A stretch of 64,000 nucleotides of DNA from Candidatus Skiveiella danica (GCA_016721925.1 JADKHE010000001.1:248001-312000), one strand, 5' to 3'. Shown: positions 42,953-51,786, numbered from the stretch's first letter. Translations and numbers: made by a program. Notes: generated from the letters alone by a model not told the origin.

Positions 42953-43678
42953 ATGGCCGGCCACAGCAAATGGGCAAATATTCAGCATCGCAAGGGCAGA
43001 CAGGATGAAAAACGACAGCGTGTCTGGACCCGCGTGGTGCGTGAAATCATGGTGGCGGCCCGCACCGGCGGCGGCGACCCCTCGGCCAACCCCCGGCTGC
43101 GCCTGGCGATCGAGAAGGCCAAGGCCGCCAACATGCCGGCTGACACCATCAAGCGCAACATCGACAAGGCCACGGGCAACCTGGAAGGCGTGAGCTACGA
43201 GGAGATCCGCTACGAGGGCTACGGCATCGGCGGCGCGGCGATCATCATCGACACCATGACCGACAACCGGGTGCGCACCGTGGCCGAGGTGCGCCACGCC
43301 TTCAGCAAGTACGGCGGCAACATGGGCACCGAGGGCTCGGTGGCGTTCCAGTTCAAGCATTGCGGCCAGCTGGTCTTTGCGCCGGGAACGGACGAGGACA
43401 AGGTGATGGATGTGGCGCTCGAAGCTGGGGCGGAGGATGTGATTGCCGACGAAGAGGGGGCCATCGAGGTGCTGACGTCGCCAGCCGATTTCGAGGCGGT
43501 CAAGAACGCCCTGGAGGCCGCGGGCCTCAAGCCCGAACTGGCCGAGGTCACGATGCGCCCGGAAAACACGATCGAACTCACCGGTGACGATGCGGCACGC
43601 ATGCAGAAGCTGATCGACGTGATCGAGGACCTGGACGACGTCCAGGAGGTCTTCCATAACGCCGAGATAGCAGAATGA
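42953..43678 (+). CDS. YebC/PmpR family transcriptional regulator
   Basis: A 241-residue canonical YebC protein: MAGHSKWANIQHRKGRQDEK at the N-terminus, RVVREIMVAARTGGGDP, NIDKATGNLEGVSYEEIRYE, YGIGGAAIIIDTMTDNR and IEDLDDVQEVFHN at the end. YebC-type proteins have been reported as DNA-binding regulators (PmpR) and as factors that relieve ribosome stalling; which applies here is unknown. It is first in an operon where yebC-purD, purD-hemF, hemF-nadD and nadD-rsfS all overlap by 4 bp. A divergent paralogue is at 35753-36463. Confidence 0.95.
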   Translation: MAGHSKWANIQHRKGRQDEKRQRVWTRVVREIMVAARTGGGDPSANPRLRLAIEKAKAANMPADTIKRNIDKATGNLEGVSYEEIRYEGYGIGGAAIIIDTMTDNRVRTVAEVRHAFSKYGGNMGTEGSVAFQFKHCGQLVFAPGTDEDKVMDVALEAGAEDVIADEEGAIEVLTSPADFEAVKNALEAAGLKPELAEVTMRPENTIELTGDDAARMQKLIDVIEDLDDVQEVFHNAEIAE

Positions 43679-44970
43679 AAGTCTTGGTGGTGGGCGGCGG
43701 CGGGCGCGAGCACGCGCTGGCCTGGAAGCTGGCCCAGTCCGACAAGGTCCAGCAGGTCTATGTGGCCCCCGGCAATGGCGGCACCGCTCGCGATCCGAAT
43801 CTGGTGAACCTGCCGATCACCGACATCCCGGCTCTTCGGGCCTGGGCGCAGGCCGAAAAGATCGGCGTCACCGTGGTCGGACCGGAAGGGCCGCTGGCCG
43901 CCGGCATCGTGGACGAGTTCCGCGCCCACGGCCTGCGCATCTTCGGCCCCACGAAGGCGGCGGCGCAGCTGGAAAGCTCCAAGGCTTTCTCCAAGGCCTT
44001 CATGAAGCGCCACGGCATTCCGACTGCGGCGTACGAGACCTTCACCGACCCGGCGGCGGCCCATGCCTATGTGGATCGCGTGGGGGCGCCCATCGTGGTC
44101 AAGGCCGATGGCCTGGCGGCCGGCAAAGGTGTCGTGGTCGCGATGTCGCTGGCCGAAGCCCACGAGGCGATCGATTTCATGCTGGTAGACAACACCCTGG
44201 GCGTGAGCCACAACGAGGGCGGCGCGCGCGTGGTGATCGAGGAGTTCCTGCAGGGCGAGGAGGCCAGCTTCATCGTGATGTGCGACGGCAAGAATGTGGC
44301 AACGATGGCCACCAGCCAGGACCACAAGCGCCTGCTCGATGGCGACGAAGGCCCCAACACGGGCGGCATGGGCGCCTATTCGCCCGCACCGGTGGTGACC
44401 GCCGAGGTGCACGCACGCGCCATGCGCGAAATCATCCTGCCGACGATCCGCGGCATGGAAAAAGACGGCATCCCCTTCACCGGCTTCCTGTATGCCGGCC
44501 TGATGATCGATGCGGCCGGACACCCGAAGACGCTGGAGTTCAACTGCCGCATGGGCGACCCGGAAACGCAGCCGATCATGATGCGGCTCAAGACCGACCT
44601 GCTGGAGGTGATGCTGGCGGCGACCGCCGGCCAGTTGGACACCATGGAGCTGGAGTGGGACCGTCGCCCGGCGCTGGGCGTGGTGATCGCCGCCGCGGGC
44701 TATCCGATGAACCCGCGCAAGGGCGACGCCATCACCGGGCTGCCCAAGGACAGCGACGACGCGATGGTGTTCCATGCCGGCACGGTGGAGAAAGACGGCG
44801 TGATCCTGAGCGCTGGCGGCCGCGTGCTCTGCGTGACGGCACTGGCGGATTCGGTGAAGCAGGCGCAGCAGCGGGCCTATGACGTGGCGCGCGGCATTCA
44901 TTTCGACGGCATGCAGTACCGACGAGACATCGGGTATCGGGCCATCAAGGCGATGGGGCGCAACGAATGA
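43675..44970 (+). CDS. purD: Phosphoribosylamine-glycine ligase
   Basis: A 431-residue cytoplasmic enzyme for step two of de novo purine synthesis (phosphoribosylamine + glycine + ATP to GAR). The N-terminal MKVLVVGGGGREHALAWKL, the ATP-grasp domain with KADGLAAGKGVVVA, EASFIVMCDGKN and GGMGAYSPAP, and the closing AGGRVLCVTALADSV are all as expected. Length is standard. The start overlaps the yebC stop (ATGA at 43675). Purine synthesis alongside heme (hemF) and NAD (nadD) genes is a mixed housekeeping operon. Confidence 0.97.
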   Translation: MKVLVVGGGGREHALAWKLAQSDKVQQVYVAPGNGGTARDPNLVNLPITDIPALRAWAQAEKIGVTVVGPEGPLAAGIVDEFRAHGLRIFGPTKAAAQLESSKAFSKAFMKRHGIPTAAYETFTDPAAAHAYVDRVGAPIVVKADGLAAGKGVVVAMSLAEAHEAIDFMLVDNTLGVSHNEGGARVVIEEFLQGEEASFIVMCDGKNVATMATSQDHKRLLDGDEGPNTGGMGAYSPAPVVTAEVHARAMREIILPTIRGMEKDGIPFTGFLYAGLMIDAAGHPKTLEFNCRMGDPETQPIMMRLKTDLLEVMLAATAGQLDTMELEWDRRPALGVVIAAAGYPMNPRKGDAITGLPKDSDDAMVFHAGTVEKDGVILSAGGRVLCVTALADSVKQAQQRAYDVARGIHFDGMQYRRDIGYRAIKAMGRNE

Positions 44971-45881
44971 CCACACAGACTGATTCGGTACGGGCCTACC
45001 TGCAGGACTTGCAGACCCGCATCACCACCGCCATCGAGGCCATCGACGGCACGCCATTTGTGCAGGATGCCTGGACCAAGGCCCCGGGCGAGGCGCTGCA
45101 AGGCAACGGCATCACCCGCATCCTGGAGGGCGGGCCGGTGTTCGAGCGCGCCGGTTGCGGGTTCTCGCATGTGAGCGGCCCCCGGTTGCCGCCTTCGGCC
45201 ACGCAGCACCGCCCGGAGCTGGCGGGCGCACCCTTCGAGGCCATGGGCGTGTCGCTGGTGTTCCACCCGCGCAACCCCTACGTGCCCACGGTGCACATGA
45301 ACGTGCGCATGATCGCGGCCACCGCCAGCGGGCAGGCGCCGGTGTGCTGGTTCGGTGGGGGCATGGACCTCACGCCCTACTACGGCTTCGAGGAAGACGC
45401 GGTGCATTTCCACACCGTGTGCCGGGACGCGCTGACGCCGTTCGGCGCGGACAAATACCCCCGATTCAAGACCTGGTGCGACGAGTACTTCTTCCTCAAG
45501 CACCGGGGCGAGCAGCGCGGCATCGGTGGCGTGTTCTTCGACGACTTTTCCGAGGGCGGCTTCGAGAGCGGTTTTGCCATGATCCGCTCGGTCGGCGACG
45601 CGTTTCTGGATGCCTACCTGCCGATCGTCGCACGGCGCCAGGGCACCGCATCTGGCGAGCGGGAGCGCGAGTTCCAGCTGTACCGGCGCGGCCGCTACGT
45701 GGAGTTCAACCTGGTCTGGGACCGTGGTACGCACTTTGGCCTGCAATCGGGCGGACGCAGCGAGTCCATCCTGCTGTCGATGCCGCCGCTGGTGAGTTGG
45801 GCGTACAACCGCACCCCCGCGCCCGGAACGCCCGAGGACGCCCTGTACCGCCAATTCCTGGTGCGCAAGGACTGGATTTGA
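44967..45881 (+). CDS. hemF: Coproporphyrinogen III oxidase, aerobic
   Basis: A 304-residue oxygen-dependent enzyme that oxidises coproporphyrinogen III to protoporphyrinogen IX in heme synthesis. The conserved TVHMNVRMIAA, PVCWFGGGMDLTPYYGF and GGVFFDDFSEGGFESGFAM blocks are present, along with LYRRGRYVEFNLVWDRGT and LLSMPPLVSWAYN near the end. Length matches E. coli HemF. It overlaps purD upstream by 4 bp and the TTG start of nadD downstream (TTGA at 45878-45881), so translation is probably coupled throughout. Its aerobic type fits an oxygen-using organism. Confidence 0.97.
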   Translation: MTTQTDSVRAYLQDLQTRITTAIEAIDGTPFVQDAWTKAPGEALQGNGITRILEGGPVFERAGCGFSHVSGPRLPPSATQHRPELAGAPFEAMGVSLVFHPRNPYVPTVHMNVRMIAATASGQAPVCWFGGGMDLTPYYGFEEDAVHFHTVCRDALTPFGADKYPRFKTWCDEYFFLKHRGEQRGIGGVFFDDFSEGGFESGFAMIRSVGDAFLDAYLPIVARRQGTASGEREREFQLYRRGRYVEFNLVWDRGTHFGLQSGGRSESILLSMPPLVSWAYNRTPAPGTPEDALYRQFLVRKDWI

Positions 45882-46498
45882 CGGGGGCTGGGCCGCGCAT
45901 CGGCATTTTCGGCAGCGCGTTCGATCCGCCGCACAACGCCCATGTGGCGCTGGTGAAGGCGGCGCTGGAGCAGCTGGCGCTGGACCGGCTGCTGATCTTT
46001 CCGACCGGGCAGGCCTGGCACAAGGCGCGGGTGCTCAGCGAGCCCGCACACCGGCTGGCGATGGCCAGGCTGGCGTTCGAAGGCATGGACCGGGTCGAGG
46101 TGGATGCCCGCGAGATGCAGCGCCCCGGCCCCACCTACACCGTCGACACGTTGACCGAGGTGCAGGCCGAAAGCCCCGGTGCGCAGTTGTTCCTGATCGT
46201 GGGGGGCGACCAGGCCGCCGCGCTGCCGTCCTGGCACCGTTGGCGCGAGATCCTGGAAACCGCTATAATTTCCATAGCTTCCCGTGACCCATCGACGCTG
46301 GGAAGCGTCCAATCTGGCACAGAATTTCCGGTTTCGGCCGTTGAAAATGGCCATTTCCAGCCGCTCCGGCTGCCCCTCATGAACCTCAGCGCCACCGACG
46401 TGCGCGCCCGTGTCGCGGCCGGCCTCGGGATTGACCATCTGGTTCCCGAAGCCGTTGCACGCTATATTGACCAACACCACCTCTACCTCGCTCCATGA
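45878..46498 (+). CDS. nadD: Nicotinate-nucleotide adenylyltransferase
   Basis: A 206-residue enzyme that forms nicotinate adenine dinucleotide from NaMN and ATP. The nucleotidyltransferase motif GIFGSAFDPPHNAHVAL (residues about 8-24; GxFxPPHxxH) and NLSATDVRARVA near the end are conserved. Start: no ATG in a sensible position; a TTG at 45878 overlaps the hemF stop (TTGA) and puts the motif at the usual distance. An AGCTAT repeat antisense to the gene encodes the segment from about IISIASRDPSTLG to GTEFPV, where other NadD proteins have a shorter variable region. The end overlaps rsfS by 4 bp. Confidence 0.92.
   Translation: MTGAGPRIGIFGSAFDPPHNAHVALVKAALEQLALDRLLIFPTGQAWHKARVLSEPAHRLAMARLAFEGMDRVEVDAREMQRPGPTYTVDTLTEVQAESPGAQLFLIVGGDQAAALPSWHRWREILETAIISIASRDPSTLGSVQSGTEFPVSAVENGHFQPLRLPLMNLSATDVRARVAAGLGIDHLVPEAVARYIDQHHLYLAP
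46261..46330 (-). repeat. Dispersed AGCTAT repeat, copy 8, antisense inside nadD
   Basis: On the minus strand: GGAAATTCTGTGCCAGATTGG, then CCCAGCGTCGATGGGTCAC, then GAAGCTATGGAAATTATAGC. It matches the copy at 7890 at 24 of 40 positions and has the AGCTAT-N7-ATAGC hairpin. The nadD frame stays open through it. Confidence 0.8.
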
Positions 46499-47052
46499 CT
46501 GAAACAAGCACCTCCGGCAAAAAAGACATCCAGAAACTGCAGCGCGCCATCGTCGATGGGCTGGAGGACGTGAAGGCCCAGGACATCAAGGTGTTCGACA
46601 CCGAGCACCTGTCGCCTCTGTTTGAGAGGGTGATCGTGGCTTCCGGAACGTCCAACCGGCAGACCAAGGCTCTGGCGGCCAGCGTGCGCGACAAGGTCCG
46701 CGAGGCCGGCTTTCCCAAGCCGCGCATCGAGGGCGAGGAAAACGGGGAGTGGATCATCGTCGACTGCGGTGCCGCGGTGGCGCACGTCATGCAGCCCACC
46801 ATTCGCACCTACTACAACCTGGAGGAGATCTGGGGCGACAAGCCGGTGCGTCTGAAATTCGGCGCCGCCAGGCCGCTGGTCAAGGCCGAAGTGCCGGCGC
46901 CGAAGAAAGCTGCGACCCGCACCGCCCGCACCGGTGCGCCTGCGTCGGAAGAAGTGGCTGGAAAGACCCGGCCAAGGCGCCCGCGAAGCCCGCCGCCCGG
47001 CGAACCGCCGGCGAGGGGGCCTCCACTCGACGCAAAGCGCCCGAAACCGTGA
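46495..47052 (+). CDS. rsfS: Ribosomal silencing factor RsfS, with altered C-terminal tail
   Basis: A 185-residue protein. The RsfS domain is intact (residues about 5-115): LQRAIVDGLEDVKAQDIKVF, SPLFERVIVASGTSNRQTKAL, GEENGEWIIVDCGAAVAHVM and YYNLEEIWGD. RsfS binds ribosomal protein uL14 and blocks subunit joining when nutrients are scarce. After about residue 155 the frame becomes Pro/Arg-rich and ends at 47052. In the neighbouring frame, from about 46965 to 47231, a long Ala/Lys-rich tail (AKAPAKPAARRTAGE... PAAAKRASAKKVPAK) continues, so a missing base in GGAAAG near 46962-46964 has probably cut off the original tail. Genes around: nadD overlaps by 4 bp, rlmH follows. Confidence 0.92.
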   Translation: MTETSTSGKKDIQKLQRAIVDGLEDVKAQDIKVFDTEHLSPLFERVIVASGTSNRQTKALAASVRDKVREAGFPKPRIEGEENGEWIIVDCGAAVAHVMQPTIRTYYNLEEIWGDKPVRLKFGAARPLVKAEVPAPKKAATRTARTGAPASEEVAGKTRPRRPRSPPPGEPPARGPPLDAKRPKP

Positions 47053-47231
47053 AATCCGGAGATAAAGCGGCTAAGCCCAGCGCCAAACGGCCATCGGTTG
47101 CTACAAAAACAGCAGTCACCAAAGTGGTGGTCCCGGCTGCCGCCAAGCGCGCGTCGGCCAAGAAGGTGCCGGCCAAGAACGTTGCGGCCAAGCGGGCTCC
47201 CGCCAGGAAGCCGGCTTCCGGCAAGGCCTGA
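46965..47231 (+). other. Out-of-frame Ala/Lys-rich tail of RsfS
   Basis: One base after GGAAA in the rsfS frame would extend RsfS through KDPAKAPAKPAARRTAGE... to a stop at 47231, giving about 245 residues. The tail is rich in Ala and Lys (PAAAKRASAKKVPAKNVAAK), like the histone-like tails of some burkholderiales proteins. It is currently not in frame. An AGCTAT repeat sits within it. Either a recent deletion or a sequencing error. Confidence 0.7.
47051..47115 (+). repeat. Dispersed AGCTAT repeat, copy 9, in the displaced rsfS tail
   Basis: GAAATCCGGAGATAAAGC at 47051, CCCAGCGCCAAACGG at 47076, then GTTGCTACAAAAACAGC. It matches the copy at 7890 at 25 of 40 positions. In the tail frame it reads PSAKRPSVATKTAV, the same phase as the sense copies in the asparaginase and dapE genes. 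Confidence 0.7.
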
Positions 47232-47243
47232 TCCTCACGCACC

Positions 47244-47711
47244 ATGAAGCTGCTGATCGTGGCCGTCGGGCAGCGCGTGCCCGATTGGGCGCAGACAGCC
47301 TGGGATGATTACGCCAAGCGCTTCCCGCCCGAGTTGAAAGTTGAGCTCAAGGCGGTCAAGACCGAGCCCCGCGGCTCCAAGACCCTCGAAACGCTGTACG
47401 CCGCCGAGCGCGCGCGCATCGAGTCGGTGATTCCACGGGGCGCGCGGGTCGTGGCGCTGGACGAGCGCGGCACCGCGCTCACCACGGTGGCGCTGGCCGC
47501 AAAACTCAAGGCCTGGCAGCTCGGCGCCGACGATGTAGCCCTCGTGATCGGCGGCCCGGATGGCCTGGATCCCTCCTTTCGCCAGGTGGCCCACGAACGC
47601 ATCCGGTTGTCGGACCTGACGCTGCCCCATGCCATGGCCCGTGTGCTGCTGATCGAGCAGTTGTACCGGGCATGGTCAATCAATGCCAGCCATCCCTACC
47701 ATCGTGAGTGA
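47244..47711 (+). CDS. rlmH: 23S rRNA (pseudouridine1915-N3)-methyltransferase
   Basis: A 155-residue SPOUT methyltransferase acting on assembled ribosomes. MKLLIVAVGQRVPDWAQTAW at the N-terminus, VVALDERGTALT, FVIGGPDG-type LVIGGPDGLDPSFR and LSDLTLPHAMARVLLIEQLY with YRAWSI near the end are the family's conserved blocks and SAM-binding loop. Length is the family norm. It follows the rsfS tail stop by 12 bp and shares the conserved rsfS-rlmH-maf order. It has its own ATG with no strong ribosome-binding site. Confidence 0.96.
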   Translation: MKLLIVAVGQRVPDWAQTAWDDYAKRFPPELKVELKAVKTEPRGSKTLETLYAAERARIESVIPRGARVVALDERGTALTTVALAAKLKAWQLGADDVALVIGGPDGLDPSFRQVAHERIRLSDLTLPHAMARVLLIEQLYRAWSINASHPYHRE

Positions 47712-47712
47712 C

Positions 47713-48315
47713 ATGAGCGATTTCATCTATCTTGCGTCGCAAAGCCCGCGTCGGCGGCAGTTGCTGGAGCAGATCGGCGTGAAGCACGAACTGCTGTTGC
47801 CCGACGCAGATGAGGACGCCGAGGCGCTCGAGGTCGTCCACCCGGGCGAGAGCCCGGTGGCCTACGTCGCCCGCGTGACGGCGCTGAAGCTCGACGCTGC
47901 CGTGGCACGGATGAAGCGCCGAGGCCTCGCGCCTGCACCGGTGCTGTGTTCAGACACGACCGTGGCGCTGGGCCGCATCATTCTGGGCAAACCGGGCGAT
48001 GCCTCCGAGGCACGCCACATGTTGCAGGCCCTTTCAGGCAAGACGCATCGGGTGCTGACGGCGGTGGCGGTGCAAGCAGGGCGCAAGCGAAGGCAGGCGC
48101 TGAGCGATTCCCGGGTGCGTTTCAGCACGCTCACGCCGTCACGGATTCGTGCCTACGTCGATACCGGCGAACCTCTGGGCAAGGCGGGTGCGTATGGCGT
48201 GCAGGGACGGGCGGCCACCTTCATCGAGCGGATCTCAGGCAGCTACTCGGGCATCATGGGGCTGCCGGTGTTCGAGACCGCAGCGCTGCTGCGTGAGGTG
48301 GGTTTCAATTGCTGA
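47713..48315 (+). CDS. maf: Maf-like nucleoside triphosphate pyrophosphatase
   Basis: A 200-residue enzyme that hydrolyses dTTP, UTP or modified nucleotides to the monophosphate. The SxxR motif is in IYLASQSPRRRQLLEQIG, the catalytic Glu/Asp region in VLCSDTTVALGR, and KAGAYGVQGRAATFIERISG plus YSGIMGLPVFET are typical of the YhdE-type subgroup. The start at 47713 begins MSDFIYLASQSPRR; the in-frame ATG at 47683 would overlap rlmH. It lies between rlmH and rng, a conserved arrangement. Confidence 0.95.
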   Translation: MSDFIYLASQSPRRRQLLEQIGVKHELLLPDADEDAEALEVVHPGESPVAYVARVTALKLDAAVARMKRRGLAPAPVLCSDTTVALGRIILGKPGDASEARHMLQALSGKTHRVLTAVAVQAGRKRRQALSDSRVRFSTLTPSRIRAYVDTGEPLGKAGAYGVQGRAATFIERISGSYSGIMGLPVFETAALLREVGFNC

Positions 48316-48391
48316 TCCGGCTTGAACCAGGCGCGGACCTGGCCGTGCAGTTGGGCCGCATCTGCGCCGGATACTTTTTCAGGGGCAACGT

Positions 48392-49882
48392 GTGACTCAG
48401 CAGGAAATTCTGATCAATTGGTCGCCGCAGGAAACCCGCGTGGCCGTGGTCGAGCATGGTGCGGTGCAGGAGCTGCATGTCGAGCGCGCGCTGGAGCGCG
48501 GGCTGGTGGGCAACGTCTACCTCGGCAAGGTTGTGCGCGTGCTGCCCGGCATGCAGTCGGCCTTCATCGATATCGGGCTGGAGCGCGCCGCCTTCCTGCA
48601 CGTGGCCGATCTCATGACTGCCTTTGGCACCCGTGCCGGCGAGGGCGAAACCGCCGGTGCGCCGCGGCCGAATGCGAGCGCCCTGCCGATCGAACGGCAG
48701 GTGTTCGAAGGTCAGGTCCTGCTGGTGCAGGTGATCAAGGACCCGATCGGCACCAAGGGCGCCCGGCTGTCCACCCAGATCAGCATCGCCGGGCGCCTGC
48801 TGGTGTTCCTGCCGCAGGACAACCACATCGGCGTCTCGCAAAAGATCCCGACCGCGCAGCGGGAGTCGTTGCGTGCGCGCCTGCAGACGCTGGCCGGTGA
48901 GACGGGCGGCGGCTTCATCCTGCGCACCAACGGCGAGGATGCCAGCGACGCTGAACTGGCCGAGGACGTGGCCTACTTGCGCAAGGCCTGGGCGCGGATC
49001 AAGGATGCGTCGGTCCGTCAGCCACCCTTGTCCTTGCTGCACCAGGATCTCAACCTGCTGCAGCGGGTACTGCGGGACATGGTGGGTGATATCACCCAGG
49101 TCATTCGACTGGACTCGCGTGAACAGTTTGATGCCCTGATGGTTTTCGGCCGCGAATTCATGCCGGCGGCAGCGGCCAAGCTGCAGCATTACAAGGGCGA
49201 GCGACCCATTTTCGACCTGTTCTCCATCGATGAAGAGATCGCCCGCGCGCTGGGCCGCCGAGTGGAACTCAAGTCGGGCGGCTATCTGATCGTGGAGCAG
49301 ACCGAGGCGCTGACCACCGTCGACGTCAATACCGGCGGCTTTGTCGGTGCGCGGAGTTTTGACGAGACCATCTTCAAGACCAATCTCGAAGCTGCGCATG
49401 CCATCGCGCGGCAATTGCGCCTGCGCAATCTGGGCGGGATCATCATTGCTGATTTCATCGACATGGTGCGCGAAGACCATCGCGAAGCCGTGTTGGCCGA
49501 GTTCCGCAAGCAGCTCGCCCGCGACCGCGTGAAGACCATGGTGGGCAGCTTCTCGCAGCTTGGCCTGGTGGAGATGACGCGCAAGCGCACGCGCGAATCG
49601 CTGGCCCACATCCTGACCGAGCCCTGCGAGGCCTGCCAGGGCCGGGGGCATGTGAAGACCGCGCGCAGCGTGGCCTACGACATCCTGCGTGAGATCCTGC
49701 GCGAAGCGCGGCAGTTCAATCCGCGCGAGTTTCGGGTGGTGGCTTCGCCCCGAGTGATCGAACTGCTGCTCGATGAGGAAAGCACACACCTGGCCGGGCT
49801 GAGCGACTTCATCGGCAAGCCGGTTTCGCTGCAGAGCGAGACCGCGATGGGCCAGGAGCACTACGACATCGTGCTGCTCTGA
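48392..49882 (+). CDS. rng: Ribonuclease G
   Basis: A 496-residue endoribonuclease that matures the 5' end of 16S rRNA and decays RNA. The start is a GTG at 48392 (MTQQEILINWSPQETRVAVV, the usual N-terminus). The S1 domain carries VYLGKVVRVLPGMQSAFIDIG and RAAFLHVADL; the catalytic region has VDVNTGGFVG and IIIADFIDMVREDHR; CEACQGRGHV is the zinc-link; RVIELLLDEESTHLAGL near the end fits RNase G. The C-terminal RNase E scaffold is absent, so it is RNase G rather than RNase E. Its last 22 bp overlap the convergent msbA gene end. Confidence 0.96.
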   Translation: MTQQEILINWSPQETRVAVVEHGAVQELHVERALERGLVGNVYLGKVVRVLPGMQSAFIDIGLERAAFLHVADLMTAFGTRAGEGETAGAPRPNASALPIERQVFEGQVLLVQVIKDPIGTKGARLSTQISIAGRLLVFLPQDNHIGVSQKIPTAQRESLRARLQTLAGETGGGFILRTNGEDASDAELAEDVAYLRKAWARIKDASVRQPPLSLLHQDLNLLQRVLRDMVGDITQVIRLDSREQFDALMVFGREFMPAAAAKLQHYKGERPIFDLFSIDEEIARALGRRVELKSGGYLIVEQTEALTTVDVNTGGFVGARSFDETIFKTNLEAAHAIARQLRLRNLGGIIIADFIDMVREDHREAVLAEFRKQLARDRVKTMVGSFSQLGLVEMTRKRTRESLAHILTEPCEACQGRGHVKTARSVAYDILREILREARQFNPREFRVVASPRVIELLLDEESTHLAGLSDFIGKPVSLQSETAMGQEHYDIVLL

Positions 49883-51660
49883 TCCGTCTCGGTGCCGGTC
49901 AGGGAGCCGTGGCGCTGCAGCCGGGCATACAGGCCGTCCATGGCCATGAGTTCCTCGTGGCTGCCCTGTTCGGCGATGCGACCCTGTTCCATGACCACGA
50001 CGCGGTCCGCATGCTCGATGGTGGACAGCCGGTGGGCAATGATCAGGGTGGTGCGTCCCGCCATCAGGCGTTGGAGAGCCTGCTGGACCAGGCGCTCGGA
50101 CTCGGTGTCCAGTGCGGACGTGGCTTCGTCCAGGATCAGGATCGGTGCGTCCTTGTAGAGTGCGCGTGCGATCGCCAGCCGCTGGCGCTGGCCACCGGAG
50201 AGTTGCGTGGCGTTGTGCCCGACGATCGTGTCCATCCCCTCGGGCAGCGCGGCGATGTGTTCCGACAGGTTGGCGGCGTCCAGGCACGCATTCACCCGGT
50301 CCCGGTCGATCGCCTGGCCCAGCGCCACGTTGGCGGCGACGGTGTCGTTGAACATCACCACGTCCTGGCTGACCATGGCGAACTGGGAGCGCAGGGCGGC
50401 CAGGTCCCATTGGGTCAGGTCGTGCCCGTCGAGCCGGACGTCGCCCGAACGGGGCATCACAAAGCGCATCAGCAGGTTGACCAGCGTGGTCTTGCCCGAC
50501 CCGGAAGGACCGACGAGCGCCACGATTTCACCGGGAGCAACGTTCAGGCTCAGGTGGTCGAGGGCGGGTGAGTGATCTTCGCGGTAGGCTACGCTGACAT
50601 CGCGCAGCTCAATGTTGCCCTTGGCGGCCCCCGGGTCCAGGGTGCCGCCCTTTTCGGCCTGGACGTCATCCATCATCGCGAGGCCGCGTTCCAGTGCAGC
50701 GACCGCCCGGGTAATCGGATTCGCAATTTCGGCCAGGCGACGGATCGGCGTGATCAGCATGAGCATGGCGGTGATGAAGGCCACGAAGTCGCCCACGGTG
50801 ACACTGTTGCCGCCACCGGACCGGCTCTGCCAGAGCGCGACACCGATGACTGCCGACAGCGCCGCGGCCGCGATCATCTGGGTGAGCGGGGTCATGGCCG
50901 CCGAGGCCACCGTGGACTTGAGCGCCAGGCGGCGCAGGCGGCTGCTCAATGAGTCGAAACGGGAGGCCTGGCTTTCCTGGGCGCTGTGCAGGCGCACCAT
51001 GCGATGGGCCAGCACGTTTTCTTCGACCACGTAGGCCAGCTCATCGGTGGCGTTCTGGCTCGACTTGGTGAGTTGATAGAGACGCTTCGAGAGTGCCTTC
51101 ATGATCCAGGCGACTCCGGGCCCCATCATCGCGACGATGAGCGTGAGCTTCCAGTTCAGGTACACCAGATAGCCCAGCAGGGCCACCAGCGTGAAGCCGT
51201 CGCGGGTCATGCCGATGAGCGCCGTCACCAGCAGGTTGGCGCCGGTCTGGACTTCATAGACCACCGTGTTGGACAAGGCGCTGGCCGACTGGCGGGCAAA
51301 CAGGCTCATGTCGGCATTGAGCAGGCGCGCGAACATGGCGCGTCGCAGCACCATCATGCCGTCATTGGTGACCCGGGCCAGGGCGTACTGCCCGACAAAA
51401 TTGGCCACACCGCGCAGCCCGAACAAGCCCATCAGGCCGATGGGCACCATCCACAGCGGCATCTTCCCGCTGTTGAACCCCTGGTCCAACAGGTATTTCA
51501 GCAAGGCCGGAATCATGGGCTCAGTCGCCGCGGCCACCAGCGAGGCCAGCAGGGCGACGCCCCAGATGTGGCGCTGCTGGCCAAAGTAGGCGGTCAACCG
51601 TATGACGCGCGCGGCCAACGAACGTTGCTCAGTCGAGGTTTCTGGTGGACTCGAGTTCAT
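49861..51660 (-). CDS. msbA: Lipid A export ATP-binding/permease protein MsbA
   Basis: A 599-residue ABC exporter with the transmembrane domain (about residues 20-330; six hydrophobic segments) and the nucleotide-binding domain: Walker A VALVGPSGSGKTTLVNL, signature LSGGQRQRLAIARAL, Walker B PILILDEATSALDTESE and the switch His in IIAHRLST. It flips lipid A-core to the periplasmic leaflet. The start at 51660 (MNSSPPETSTEQ) is chosen; earlier in-frame codons are in unusual sequence. It is convergent with rng (22-bp overlap) and divergent from tolB. MsbA is the most likely of the ABCB-type exporters because of its overall length and composition. Confidence 0.93.
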   Translation of the reverse strand: MNSSPPETSTEQRSLAARVIRLTAYFGQQRHIWGVALLASLVAAATEPMIPALLKYLLDQGFNSGKMPLWMVPIGLMGLFGLRGVANFVGQYALARVTNDGMMVLRRAMFARLLNADMSLFARQSASALSNTVVYEVQTGANLLVTALIGMTRDGFTLVALLGYLVYLNWKLTLIVAMMGPGVAWIMKALSKRLYQLTKSSQNATDELAYVVEENVLAHRMVRLHSAQESQASRFDSLSSRLRRLALKSTVASAAMTPLTQMIAAAALSAVIGVALWQSRSGGGNSVTVGDFVAFITAMLMLITPIRRLAEIANPITRAVAALERGLAMMDDVQAEKGGTLDPGAAKGNIELRDVSVAYREDHSPALDHLSLNVAPGEIVALVGPSGSGKTTLVNLLMRFVMPRSGDVRLDGHDLTQWDLAALRSQFAMVSQDVVMFNDTVAANVALGQAIDRDRVNACLDAANLSEHIAALPEGMDTIVGHNATQLSGGQRQRLAIARALYKDAPILILDEATSALDTESERLVQQALQRLMAGRTTLIIAHRLSTIEHADRVVVMEQGRIAEQGSHEELMAMDGLYARLQRHGSLTGTETDQSSTMS

Positions 51661-51786
51661 GGATGGGGCGCATTCTACGGTTGAGGTGCCTTTGTCCCTT
51701 GCGAACGACGCAGTTTGTAACGAGGGCCGATCACCAGTGTGTACCATGGAGGCCTTGCTCACGGATGTATTTGCCTGCACGACCCG

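Noticed and set aside
48305..50410. A 701-residue minus-strand frame over maf, rng and msbA
   Set aside because: It crosses three recognisable genes and has no domain of its own.
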